Notes: generated by a model not told the origin, from the sequence alone. 7,156 nt of DNA from Ignavibacteriales bacterium (GCA_020059785.1 JAGVBL010000411.1:1-7156), one strand, 5' to 3'. Shown: positions 1 through 6,673, counted from the stretch's first letter. A program made the numbers and translations.

Positions 1-7
1 GAGGAGG
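1..7 (+). promoter_or_regulatory. Shine-Dalgarno of the FadL-type gene
   Basis: GAGGAGG is a near-perfect anti-Shine-Dalgarno match. It ends 4 nt before the GTG at 12, a slightly short but workable spacing, and it decides that non-ATG start. The promoter of this gene lies outside the window. Confidence 0.75.
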
Positions 8-11
8 TTGT

Positions 12-1253
12 GTGAAGAAATTATTACAATTATTTGTAATCGCAGTTCTATTTTCAACAAGTATCTATGCTGGCGGTTTCCAAACCGGAACTCAAAATGC
101 CAGAGCTATGGGAATGGGTAGTGCATTTGTTGGTATGGTTCCCGATGCATCAGCTATCTATTTTAATCCAGCCGGGTTATCAAATTTTAAGGGCTTCAAT
201 TTAGTTATGGGTACAACTTTAATTATGCCCAAAGTTGATTTTACCGGACCAACACCTTTAACTACAACTACTTCTACTGTTGAAAGAACTTTTACTCCAA
301 TAAATTTTTATGCTGCTTATACTATGGATAACGGACTTTCCATTGGTTTAGGGGTTAATAATCCTTATGGTCTTGGCTCTGAATGGCCTGAAACATGGCT
401 CGGTAAGAGACTTGCTCAAAAAACTGAACTAAGAACATTCTATATCACTCCAACTGTTGCATATAAAGTTAATGACTATTTCTCGGTTGGCGGCGGATTT
501 TCTTATATAGCATCAGATGTTCAATTTGTTCAGGTAATTGATATCCCTGTTTTAGCAGCAGGATTACCGGCAGCTCCTAATATTAAAGTTAATCTGGAAG
601 GCGATGGCGATCCGGCAATTGCCTGGAATTTAGGTTTACTATTTAAACCAACAGATTGGGCTTCTTTCGGATTCTCATTTAGAAGTGAAGCAACTTTGAA
701 TTTTAACGGCGACTTAACTTTTATTGGTCTTACCAATGCAACTCATAAAGTTCTTTTCCCTGATGGCAAAGGAAAATCTAAACTTGTTATGCCGTGGGAT
801 ATGAGATTTGGTGTTTCTTTAAAACCAATGAAGGATTTAACTGTTAACACAGATCTTATGTTTGTTGGCTGGGAAAGCTACAAACAATTAGAAGCCGATT
901 TTGAAACAAATACTTCTGTGTGGAAAGACTTATTATCGCCAAAACATTGGAACAATACATTCGGATTAAAAGTCGGTGCTGAATATTTGATTAATAATTT
1001 AGCTTTACGTGCCGGTTATGTTTACGATGGTTCTCCAATCCCAACAAAATATATGGATCCTTCATTACCGGGTGCTAACCGTAATGAATTTACTGTTGGT
1101 GTTGGTTATCAGTTTACACCAAATATTAGGTTTGATGCTGCTTATCAATTCATTTCATTTACTAATGATGTGTCTGATTCAGCTCTTCCTTTCAATGGTA
1201 AATACGAAAATTCAACAAACTTATTTGGATTTAACCTGGCTCTCAGTTTTTAA
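12..1253 (+). CDS. OmpP1/FadL/TodX-family outer-membrane transporter
   Basis: This encodes a 413-residue outer-membrane beta-barrel of the OmpP1/FadL/TodX family, whose members let long-chain fatty acids or other hydrophobic compounds cross the outer membrane. The GTG start directly follows GAGGAGG and gives a Sec signal peptide (MKKLLQ, then a hydrophobic stretch) with probable cleavage after residue 20 (IYA|GGFQ). Family signatures are visible: the N-terminal hatch motif with NPAGL at 52-56, NNPYGLGSEW at 116-125, and RAGYVYDGSPIP at 333-344. The rest alternates polar and hydrophobic residues as barrel strands do, and the chain ends in LALSF with the terminal Phe expected for barrel insertion. 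The length is slightly below E. coli FadL (446 aa precursor). The gene is complete and is followed by its own terminator, so it is transcriptionally separate from what follows. The actual substrate cannot be read from the sequence. Confidence 0.93.
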   Translation: MKKLLQLFVIAVLFSTSIYAGGFQTGTQNARAMGMGSAFVGMVPDASAIYFNPAGLSNFKGFNLVMGTTLIMPKVDFTGPTPLTTTTSTVERTFTPINFYAAYTMDNGLSIGLGVNNPYGLGSEWPETWLGKRLAQKTELRTFYITPTVAYKVNDYFSVGGGFSYIASDVQFVQVIDIPVLAAGLPAAPNIKVNLEGDGDPAIAWNLGLLFKPTDWASFGFSFRSEATLNFNGDLTFIGLTNATHKVLFPDGKGKSKLVMPWDMRFGVSLKPMKDLTVNTDLMFVGWESYKQLEADFETNTSVWKDLLSPKHWNNTFGLKVGAEYLINNLALRAGYVYDGSPIPTKYMDPSLPGANRNEFTVGVGYQFTPNIRFDAAYQFISFTNDVSDSALPFNGKYENSTNLFGFNLALSF

Positions 1254-1274
1254 TTCGATCTTTCATTAGGTATT

Positions 1275-1312
1275 ATCCCGCTTTCTTGAATAAAGTAAGC
1301 GGGATTTTTTTT
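1275..1312 (+). terminator. Rho-independent terminator after the FadL-type gene
   Basis: The arms ATCCCGCTT (1275-1283) and AAGCGGGAT (1297-1305) form a 9-bp stem. After a single T-T mismatch, 3 more bp (CTT 1285-1287 with AAG 1293-1295) close a GAATA loop. The stem is followed at once by an 8-T run (1305-1312, its first T also closing the stem). It starts 21 nt after the stop at 1253. This is a textbook intrinsic terminator and the only strong one in the window. Confidence 0.92.
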
Positions 1313-1369
1313 ATACATGATTATTTTTTTAGTTAAATTAACCATTGAAAGTTGATAAGTTATTCTACA

Positions 1370-1840
1370 ATGAAAATACAGTATCTCTTTATTTTGATTC
1401 CTCTTTTTTTTGCTGCTTGTTCTACATCCCCAGAAACTCAAAAAGAGAATGGAAAGGGGGAGCCGGAATTCTATTTATTTGATGATGTTGAACATATTGA
1501 TTCGGTTGAAGCTGCATTACCCGGGGAACCTGAAGATATTAAGGACACGGTTAAACAAAGAACAGAGGAAATTAAACAACAGGACTTAGATACCGCAGAT
1601 AAAAAATATGATAAATATATTATCCAGCTTGGAGCATTCTCTTCAAAGGAACGCGCTGAAAGTTTTATCAGAGAAAATCAGGATAAAATTTCTTATCTGA
1701 TGACTATTGTACGTAAACAACAGAATAATCTTTACTATGTGCAGATTCCTCCATTCCAGAACCGTGCTGATGCTGAATCTGTTAGAAACACTTTATGGAA
1801 GATAATTGCATTTAAGGATGCTTTCATTGTTACGGAATAG
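1370..1840 (+). CDS. SPOR-domain lipoprotein
   Basis: This is a 156-residue lipoprotein predicted to bind peptidoglycan. The ATG at 1370 gives a lipoprotein signal peptide: MK, a hydrophobic core (residues 3-14) and a lipobox-like FAAC with Cys17 as the lipidation site. The Phe at -3 is less usual than Leu. Residues 22-80 are a charged, Glu/Asp/Lys-rich, low-hydrophobicity linker that looks disordered. Residues 82-156 are a SPOR domain: KYIIQLGAFSSKERAESFI, then LYYVQIPPFQNRADAESVR in the second half. SPOR domains bind glycan strands stripped of stem peptides, often at division septa, so a role in cell-wall remodelling or division is plausible but inferred. An in-frame TTG at 1352 would only add six mostly polar residues in front of the signal peptide, so I rejected it. 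No good Shine-Dalgarno is visible. The gene stands alone between a terminator and the ssb promoter region. Confidence 0.88.
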   Translation: MKIQYLFILIPLFFAACSTSPETQKENGKGEPEFYLFDDVEHIDSVEAALPGEPEDIKDTVKQRTEEIKQQDLDTADKKYDKYIIQLGAFSSKERAESFIRENQDKISYLMTIVRKQQNNLYYVQIPPFQNRADAESVRNTLWKIIAFKDAFIVTE

Positions 1841-1916
1841 AAAGTTTTCAATAACTGTCTTAATTTGTTCTTATGTATAAGGTTATTTTATTTATTGAAA
1901 AAATCTTCGCAAATAT

Positions 1917-1930
1917 AATTCTTAAGAATT
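1917..1930. repeat. Perfect 14-bp palindrome upstream of ssb
   Basis: AATTCTTAAGAATT is identical to its reverse complement over 14 bp; the flanking bases do not extend it. It lies 24 nt upstream of a TATAAT hexamer and touches the candidate -35 element, which is where an activator or repressor dimer could bind. In AT-rich DNA such a palindrome can arise by chance, so an operator role is only a suggestion. Confidence 0.5.
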
Positions 1931-1959
1931 TGTTTGCAATTTCAATGAATAATTATAAT
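1930..1959 (+). promoter_or_regulatory. Candidate sigma70-type promoter of ssb
   Basis: A perfect -10 hexamer TATAAT lies at 1954-1959. The best spaced -35 is TTGTTT at 1930-1935, with an 18-bp spacer and a match to TTGACA in only the first three positions. The start of transcription would fall near 1966, giving a leader of about 33 nt before the GTG. The Bacteroidetes -7 motif TAnnTTTG is not present here. The -10 is convincing, the -35 weak. Confidence 0.45.
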
Positions 1960-1985
1960 CTTTTAATAGACGATTAATAACAATT

Positions 1986-1993
1986 AAAGGGGA
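1986..1993 (+). promoter_or_regulatory. Shine-Dalgarno of ssb
   Basis: AAAGGGGA is a purine-rich ribosome binding site with 5 nt between it and the GTG at 1999. It supports the GTG as the true start of ssb, ahead of the family-typical N-terminus SLNKIMLIGNLG. Confidence 0.7.
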
Positions 1994-1998
1994 ATAAA

Positions 1999-2415
1999 GT
2001 GGCATTCTCATTAAATAAGATTATGCTTATCGGAAATCTCGGAAATGATGCAGAGCATCGGTTTACGACAAACAATACGTCAGTTTCAACATTTTCTATT
2101 GCTACATCTAGAGGTTATAAAGGTAAGGACGGAAATTGGGTAAACGAAACTACCTGGCATAACGTTGTAGCTTACAGTCTTCCTGATTTTTATAAGGAAG
2201 CACTAAAGAAGGGCAAAAAGTTTTATGTTGAAGGAAGAATCTCTAAAAGAGATTATACTGATAAGGATGGTATTAAACGCTATATAAGTGAAGTAATCTC
2301 CGAGAAGCTGATTCCTTTGGAAGGTAGAGAATCTGGTGGGGAATCATCAATGGAAAAAACTTCTTACGAGCCGAGTGTTGATTCTGCGGCAGATGTAGAC
2401 GATCTCCCGTTTTAA
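1999..2415 (+). CDS. ssb: Single-stranded DNA-binding protein
   Basis: This is a 138-residue SSB that coats single-stranded DNA during replication, repair and recombination and recruits partner proteins through its C-terminus. Residues 1-108 form the OB fold: LNKIMLIGNLGNDAEHRFT at the N-terminus, FSIATSRGY at 32-40, and WVNETTWHNVVAY at 47-59, where the W-H-V-V strand carries a conserved ssDNA-stacking Trp. The tail (109-138) is Gly/Ser/Glu-rich and ends in the canonical acidic tip DVDDLPF. The linker is much shorter than in E. coli SSB (178 aa), as in many Bacteroidota-type proteins. Translation starts at a GTG preceded by AAAGGGGA. It is followed after 29 nt by the CNNM/CBS gene and probably heads that transcript. 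Confidence 0.97.
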   Translation: MAFSLNKIMLIGNLGNDAEHRFTTNNTSVSTFSIATSRGYKGKDGNWVNETTWHNVVAYSLPDFYKEALKKGKKFYVEGRISKRDYTDKDGIKRYISEVISEKLIPLEGRESGGESSMEKTSYEPSVDSAADVDDLPF

Positions 2416-2444
2416 CTTGTAGAACAAGATAGGATAATTCATAT

Positions 2445-3734
2445 TTGGACATCGATTGGTTAGTAAGGGTATCGTTACTGATTATTTCATTATTGCTTTC
2501 AGCCTTCTTTTCAGGTTCTGAAGTCGCTCTCTTTTCACTTGATAAAAAAAGAATAAGAGAATTAAAAAAATCTCACCGGATTGTTGGAAGTTATATTCAA
2601 GTTCTACTTGATAATCCAAAACGACTTTTAGTTACTATCCTACTGGGTAATACAATTGTAAATATTTCCGCCTCTATTATTGCAGTATTAATTGCAATAG
2701 ACGCTGCTGAATATTTTAGAATCTCAAAAGAAATTGCTCTGTTAATTCAGATTGTTTTATTAACGGTAATAATTTTATTTATTGGTGAAATTACACCTAA
2801 ACTCTGGGCTAATAAATTTCCGATTCAATTTGCCCGGATGGTTGCTGTTCCACTTTACTGGTTTAGCATTATATTCTATCCTGTTGCTAAAATAATTACC
2901 GATATACTTAAGTTTATTACGGCAAAGATAAAACCTGATAAAGTGCGGACTGCTCTTAAAGAAATTGAAATTTCGGAATTAGCCGATTTTGGTGCCGAGA
3001 AAGGTACTTTTGAAGAGGGTGAAAGCGAAATTATTCAAAGTATTGTCGATTTCAAAAATGTTACTGTACGGGAAGTAATGACTCCGCGTGTTGATATTGT
3101 TGCTGTGGCAATTGATACGGATTTTGATGAACTGATGAAAGTAATTACTGAATCCGGTCATAGCCGTATTCCGTTATATGAAAATAATCTCGACAACATA
3201 ATAGGGATAATCTATGCTAAGGATCTTTTACCTTACTTAAGAAATTCTGAACTTAGAAAAACACTCTCGCTAAAAAAGATTGCTCGCGATGCTATGTTCG
3301 TTCCCGAAACTAAAATGATTAATGACCTTTTACATGAATTCCAGGATAAAAAGATGCACCTTGGAATTGTAGTTGATGAATATGGCGGAACTGCCGGATT
3401 GATTTCTCTTGAAGATGTTATCGAAGAAATTGTAGGTGATATTAGAGATGAATTCGACAGGGAAGAAAAACAGATTAATAAGTTGAATGATAATTCATAT
3501 TTGGTTTTAGGGAAAGTATCAATTGATGAATTAAATGAATTGCTGGAACAGGATTTTTCTTCAGAGAATGATGATTATGATACTGTCGGCGGTTTCATTT
3601 TCAATCAAGCCGGTATTATACCGCAGCAAGGATTTCATTTTACTTATAATAACTATAAATTTACCGTCAAAGAAGTTGTAAATAAAAGAATTAATAAAGT
3701 GCATATAGAGAAAATACCCGGGATTGTTGATTAA
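2445..3734 (+). CDS. CNNM/CBS/CorC-type membrane protein, GldE-like (hemolysin C family)
   Basis: This is a 429-residue inner-membrane protein of the CNNM (DUF21)-CBS-CorC_HlyC family. Members are linked to Mg2+/Co2+ efflux, and Bacteroidota members are annotated as the gliding protein GldE. The DUF21 region (1 to about 160) has four hydrophobic segments near 6-24, 60-85, 97-117 and 133-157, with SGSE at 23-26 and GEITPK at 114-119. A CBS pair follows: about 208-265 (VMTPRVDIVAVAI, GHSRIPLYE) and about 282-335, with the hallmark VVDEYGGTAGLISLEDVIEE at 309-328. The CorC_HlyC domain occupies about 345-425 (DDYDTVGGFIF). The TTG start is effectively forced: an in-frame TAG lies at 2430-2432 and no ATG, GTG or TTG occurs between it and 2445; an AGGA at 2431-2434 is a weak, distant Shine-Dalgarno. 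The position after ssb matches the order I recall for gldE, but no gldD-like gene follows. Family assignment is sure; the physiological role is not. Confidence 0.93.
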   Translation: MDIDWLVRVSLLIISLLLSAFFSGSEVALFSLDKKRIRELKKSHRIVGSYIQVLLDNPKRLLVTILLGNTIVNISASIIAVLIAIDAAEYFRISKEIALLIQIVLLTVIILFIGEITPKLWANKFPIQFARMVAVPLYWFSIIFYPVAKIITDILKFITAKIKPDKVRTALKEIEISELADFGAEKGTFEEGESEIIQSIVDFKNVTVREVMTPRVDIVAVAIDTDFDELMKVITESGHSRIPLYENNLDNIIGIIYAKDLLPYLRNSELRKTLSLKKIARDAMFVPETKMINDLLHEFQDKKMHLGIVVDEYGGTAGLISLEDVIEEIVGDIRDEFDREEKQINKLNDNSYLVLGKVSIDELNELLEQDFSSENDDYDTVGGFIFNQAGIIPQQGFHFTYNNYKFTVKEVVNKRINKVHIEKIPGIVD

Positions 3735-4081
3735 TGAAGAAAGGTTGTTTTCTAACCGGAATTACTTTGTTTACAATTATTATTGCTGTTGGCTTATTCC
3801 TTTACCGAAAATACTGGCCGGAAATTAAAGAAGCCGGTAAAGAAAAAATTATGAATGTTGCTCTTAATGAGATGTATGATAAAATTAATTCACTTGAGAA
3901 ATCCGCTTACCAGGATTCTTTGAAATTACTTTTACGTAAAAACGTTATGCTTCTGAAGCAAAATAAAATTAATGATGGAATGAATAAATTCGGGGAATTC
4001 ATGGAACAGACCAGGTTTTTTATTAACGATGGTAAAATTGATTCACTTGAATTCACTGCTTTAAAAAATATGGTTAGATGA
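3734..4081 (+). CDS. Small single-pass membrane protein of unknown function
   Basis: This encodes 115 residues that I do not recognise. It begins MKKGC, followed by one hydrophobic segment (about 5-24) and then a YRKYWPE junction. From residue 30 to 115 it is a highly charged, apparently all-helical region rich in Lys, Glu, Asn and Leu, with no Pro after residue 29. If the N-terminus acts as an uncleaved anchor, positive charges on both sides of the segment leave the topology unclear. Near the C-terminus NDGKIDSLEFTALKNMV (98-114) resembles the second half of an EF-hand loop but lacks the first acidic positions. The ATG overlaps the upstream TAA by one base (TAATG), and the next gene starts one base after its TGA, so it is locked between the CNNM/CBS and MCE genes. 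An accessory role to either is possible but unproven. Confidence 0.82.
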   Translation: MKKGCFLTGITLFTIIIAVGLFLYRKYWPEIKEAGKEKIMNVALNEMYDKINSLEKSAYQDSLKLLLRKNVMLLKQNKINDGMNKFGEFMEQTRFFINDGKIDSLEFTALKNMVR

Positions 4082-4082
4082 A

Positions 4083-4997
4083 ATGAAAGATCAACGTAAG
4101 ACCGAGATACGTGTTGGAATAACTGTAATCTTAGCACTTTTTATAGTTCTCTGGATATTTGGCTGGGCTAAAAATATTACTGTTAATGCAAATAGAAAGG
4201 AAATTAAAGTTGAGTTTAGTTCGGTTGCCGGGTTAGAAATTGGCGACCCCGTTACTATCAATGGTGTTCGCAAAGGCTACGTTGATGAAATAAAAATCAA
4301 TAACAATACAGTATTAGTATTACTTAATCTTGATTCCGATGTTGCCTTAAAGGAGGATGCAAAATTTTATATTATGATGCTCGATTTAATGGGCGGCAAA
4401 AAAGTTGAAGTGAACCCCGGTAGTGGGTTAAACGAACTGAATTATTCCTCAACTCAACAGGGAAAATTTTTAGGTGATATATCAACTGCGATGGCAGTAT
4501 TCGGTTCTGTTGAAAATGACCTCGTGGATGTAATAAAAGAAGTTAAAGTAACCCTTTCGAATCTTAACACTACACTAACCGATCAGGAGTTTAATAAGGA
4601 TCTGCGAACATCATTAAGAAATTTAACACGGCTTACTGAAAATCTTAATACCCTGATTGCTTCCAATAGATCTGAAATTAATGAGTTGTTAAAATCAGGG
4701 ATTGACCTTACAAAATCCGTTAATGTATTTCTCTCTACAAATAAGGACTCAATTAGTGCTACCTTAACTTCATTACGTAAGACGTTAGAAGAATCAAAAA
4801 CATTGATTACAAGGGTAAACGAATTTATTGATCAAACAAACGAAAACAAAAATAATTTAGGTAAACTTATCAACGATCCAGAAATAGTAAACGATCTTAA
4901 ATCATCCCTTAATCAGTTAAAGGATCTAACCAGACTGCTACTTGAACAACTGAAAAAAGAGGGAATTAAAGTAGATGCGAATATCAATCTCTTCTAA
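4083..4997 (+). CDS. MCE/MlaD-family lipid-transport protein
   Basis: This is a 304-residue protein of the MlaD/MCE family, the substrate-binding periplasmic component of ABC-type lipid transporters that move phospholipids or other hydrophobic molecules between inner and outer membranes. One N-terminal transmembrane helix spans about 10-28, after the charged MKDQRKTEIR. The MCE domain spans about 38-115: KVEFSSVAGLEIGDPVTING, VRKGYVDEI, then LDLMGGKKVEVNPGS. A long helical region (about 140-290) carries heptad-like Leu/Ile spacing and a NNLGKLINDPEIVNDL stretch typical of MlaD-like tails. Such helices can assemble into a tube or barrel in hexameric MCE proteins. The ATG lies one base after the preceding TGA, and the 3' end overlaps the next gene by 23 nt. 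No MlaE permease or MlaF ATPase is in the window, so its partners must be encoded elsewhere. Confidence 0.93.
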   Translation: MKDQRKTEIRVGITVILALFIVLWIFGWAKNITVNANRKEIKVEFSSVAGLEIGDPVTINGVRKGYVDEIKINNNTVLVLLNLDSDVALKEDAKFYIMMLDLMGGKKVEVNPGSGLNELNYSSTQQGKFLGDISTAMAVFGSVENDLVDVIKEVKVTLSNLNTTLTDQEFNKDLRTSLRNLTRLTENLNTLIASNRSEINELLKSGIDLTKSVNVFLSTNKDSISATLTSLRKTLEESKTLITRVNEFIDQTNENKNNLGKLINDPEIVNDLKSSLNQLKDLTRLLLEQLKKEGIKVDANINLF

Positions 4998-6672
4998 AAT
5001 TATTACATCTCTTTTTTTACTTTTAATCTCTACTCAACTTATAATAGCAGGAGGTAATCCTGTCCGTTCAAAAAACGGAATGGTTGTTACGGCCAGCCCT
5101 TTAGCTTCAGATATCGGTGCAAAAATATTGAGTCAGGGCGGTAATGCAATAGATGCTGCAGTTGCAGTAGGATTTGCATTAGCAGTTACATATCCCATTG
5201 CCGGTAATATTGGTGGTGGTGGATTTATGGTAATTCATTTGGCGGATGGGACCAATACAACCCTGGATTTTAGAGAAACTGCTCCACTGGCAGCATTCGA
5301 AAAAATGTACCTCGATAGCTCTGGTAATTATGCCCCGGAAAATAGTCAGCTCGGGTGGAAATCTGCCGGAGTTCCCGGAACTGTGCACGGTTTGATAACA
5401 GCTCTAAATAAATATGGATCGATGCAGTTAAAAGAAGTTATTCAACCGGCTATTGATCTTGCCGAAAATGGTTTTATTTTAACCTACGATATAGCCAATT
5501 CAATAAATGCTTATTACGATGACTTTATGAAATATGAATCCTCAAAAAAAATATTTACAAATAACGGAAAGAAATTTTTAGAAGGGGATTTGTTTATTCA
5601 AAAAGATTTAGCAAATACACTTAAGTTAATTAGAGATAAAGGGATAGATGGATTTTATAAAAAGGAGATTGCCGAAAAGTTTGTCGCAGAATCACAAAAG
5701 AATAGAGGCATCTTCACATTAAAGGATTTTGAAGATTACAAAACTATAGAGCGTGAACCTATTATCGGTTCATACCGCGGTTATAAAATTGTTAGTATGG
5801 CACCTCCTTCATCAGGCGGAATTTGTTTGGTCCAGGCATTAAATGTTCTTGAGAATTTTAATTTTACGAAAGATGAGTGGGGAAGCAGTCGTTATTATCA
5901 TTTATTAGTTGAGACACTTAAACGGGTTTATGCAGACAGGTCGTTTCATCTTGGCGATCCGGATTTTTATCCAGTACCAGTTGGGTTTTTAACATCAAAA
6001 AAATATGGAAGTAACATTGCTAACTTAATAACCGATAAAGCGTTACCTTCAAATAGAATAAGTGCAACCAATCTTAAATATCATGAAAGTGAAGAAACAA
6101 CTCATTATTCTGTTGCCGATAAATATGGGAATGCAGTAAGTACAACCTACACAATTAATAGTGCGTTTGGAAATAGAATTATAGTTGAAGGACTCGGCTT
6201 CTTGCTTAATAACGAAATGGATGATTTTAGTTCCAAACCCGGAGCACCAAATCAATTTGGGTTAATCGGAAGTGCAGCTAACTCAATTCAACCTAAGAAG
6301 CGGATGCTTAGCAGTATGACGCCTACAATCGTTTTGAAAGACGATAAACCATTTATGGTTATCGGTTCTCCGGGTGGTTCTACAATTATTACACAGGTAC
6401 TTCAGACAATTCAAAATGTAATTGACTTTGGAATGAATCTCTATGATGCTATTGCTGTTCCCAGAATTCATCATCAATGGCTCCCGGATGAAATCAATTA
6501 CGAAAACCACGGTCTATCTGAAGATGTTAAACGAAACATGACGGAAAGAGGACACATTATTGGTTCTATTAAATCCCTTGGAAGAATGGAAGGAATTTTA
6601 ATCGACATCAAAAAAAATGTTTTTTATGGAACATCCGATCCGCGAGGATACGGCAAAGCTACGGGATATTAA
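4975..6672 (+). CDS. ggt: Gamma-glutamyltransferase (glutathione hydrolase), secreted
   Basis: This is a 565-residue gamma-glutamyltransferase proenzyme, an Ntn-hydrolase that cleaves or transfers the gamma-glutamyl group of glutathione and related compounds, acting in the periplasm. A Sec signal peptide (about 1-25, IIA|GGNP) precedes the mature N-terminus. The autoprocessing site lies in EETTHYSV; by analogy with E. coli Thr391, cleavage is before Thr375, which becomes the nucleophile of the small subunit. Other active-site motifs are LDFRETAP (Arg100), TYTIN (Asn395), NEMDDF (Glu414, Asp417), SSM (446-448) and GSPGGS (464-469). Residues 421-432 look like the lid loop of the E. coli type, with Phe428 where E. 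coli has Tyr444. The start at 4975 lies inside the MCE gene; GAGGGA at 4959-4964 is a fair but distant Shine-Dalgarno, and this start is needed for the signal peptide. The length is normal and the gene intact. Confidence 0.96.
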   Translation: MRISISSKIITSLFLLLISTQLIIAGGNPVRSKNGMVVTASPLASDIGAKILSQGGNAIDAAVAVGFALAVTYPIAGNIGGGGFMVIHLADGTNTTLDFRETAPLAAFEKMYLDSSGNYAPENSQLGWKSAGVPGTVHGLITALNKYGSMQLKEVIQPAIDLAENGFILTYDIANSINAYYDDFMKYESSKKIFTNNGKKFLEGDLFIQKDLANTLKLIRDKGIDGFYKKEIAEKFVAESQKNRGIFTLKDFEDYKTIEREPIIGSYRGYKIVSMAPPSSGGICLVQALNVLENFNFTKDEWGSSRYYHLLVETLKRVYADRSFHLGDPDFYPVPVGFLTSKKYGSNIANLITDKALPSNRISATNLKYHESEETTHYSVADKYGNAVSTTYTINSAFGNRIIVEGLGFLLNNEMDDFSSKPGAPNQFGLIGSAANSIQPKKRMLSSMTPTIVLKDDKPFMVIGSPGGSTIITQVLQTIQNVIDFGMNLYDAIAVPRIHHQWLPDEINYENHGLSEDVKRNMTERGHIIGSIKSLGRMEGILIDIKKNVFYGTSDPRGYGKATGY

Positions 6673-6673
6673 A

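Noticed and set aside
530..736. Antisense open frame inside the FadL-type gene, and similar ones at 1250-1441, 2979-3161, 3907-4137, 4091-4273, 5179-5388, 6049-6255, 6283-6510 and 6953-7135
   Set aside because: All overlap genes with clear family matches or signal sequences, have no ribosome site or recognisable domain, and are of a size expected by chance opposite coding DNA.
1009..1269. Plus-strand 86-codon frame in another phase of the FadL-type gene
   Set aside because: It lies almost wholly inside a confidently assigned barrel gene. The Leu/Met-rich product is a frame-shadow composition, with no sign of a frameshift in the main frame.
1332..1342. Inverted repeat GTTAA-A-TTAAC upstream of the SPOR lipoprotein
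   Set aside because: The arms are only 5 bp in AT-rich DNA and no promoter hexamers could be placed around it. It is too weak to call an operator.
1850..1887. Possible terminator after the SPOR lipoprotein (AATAAC/GTTATT arms, inner CTTA-TGTA-TAAG)
   Set aside because: The arms are short and A/T-rich, separated by unpaired bases, and there is no uninterrupted T run. It is not a convincing intrinsic terminator.
1934..1959. TTGCAA (1934-1939) as the -35 paired with TATAAT
   Set aside because: It is a better hexamer than TTGTTT, but the spacer is only 14 bp, too short for a normal sigma70 promoter.
6617..6673. Longer AcpS with 19 extra N-terminal residues
   Set aside because: The extension is coded inside the end of ggt and resembles nothing in AcpS. 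The conserved family N-terminus begins exactly at the ATG at 6674.
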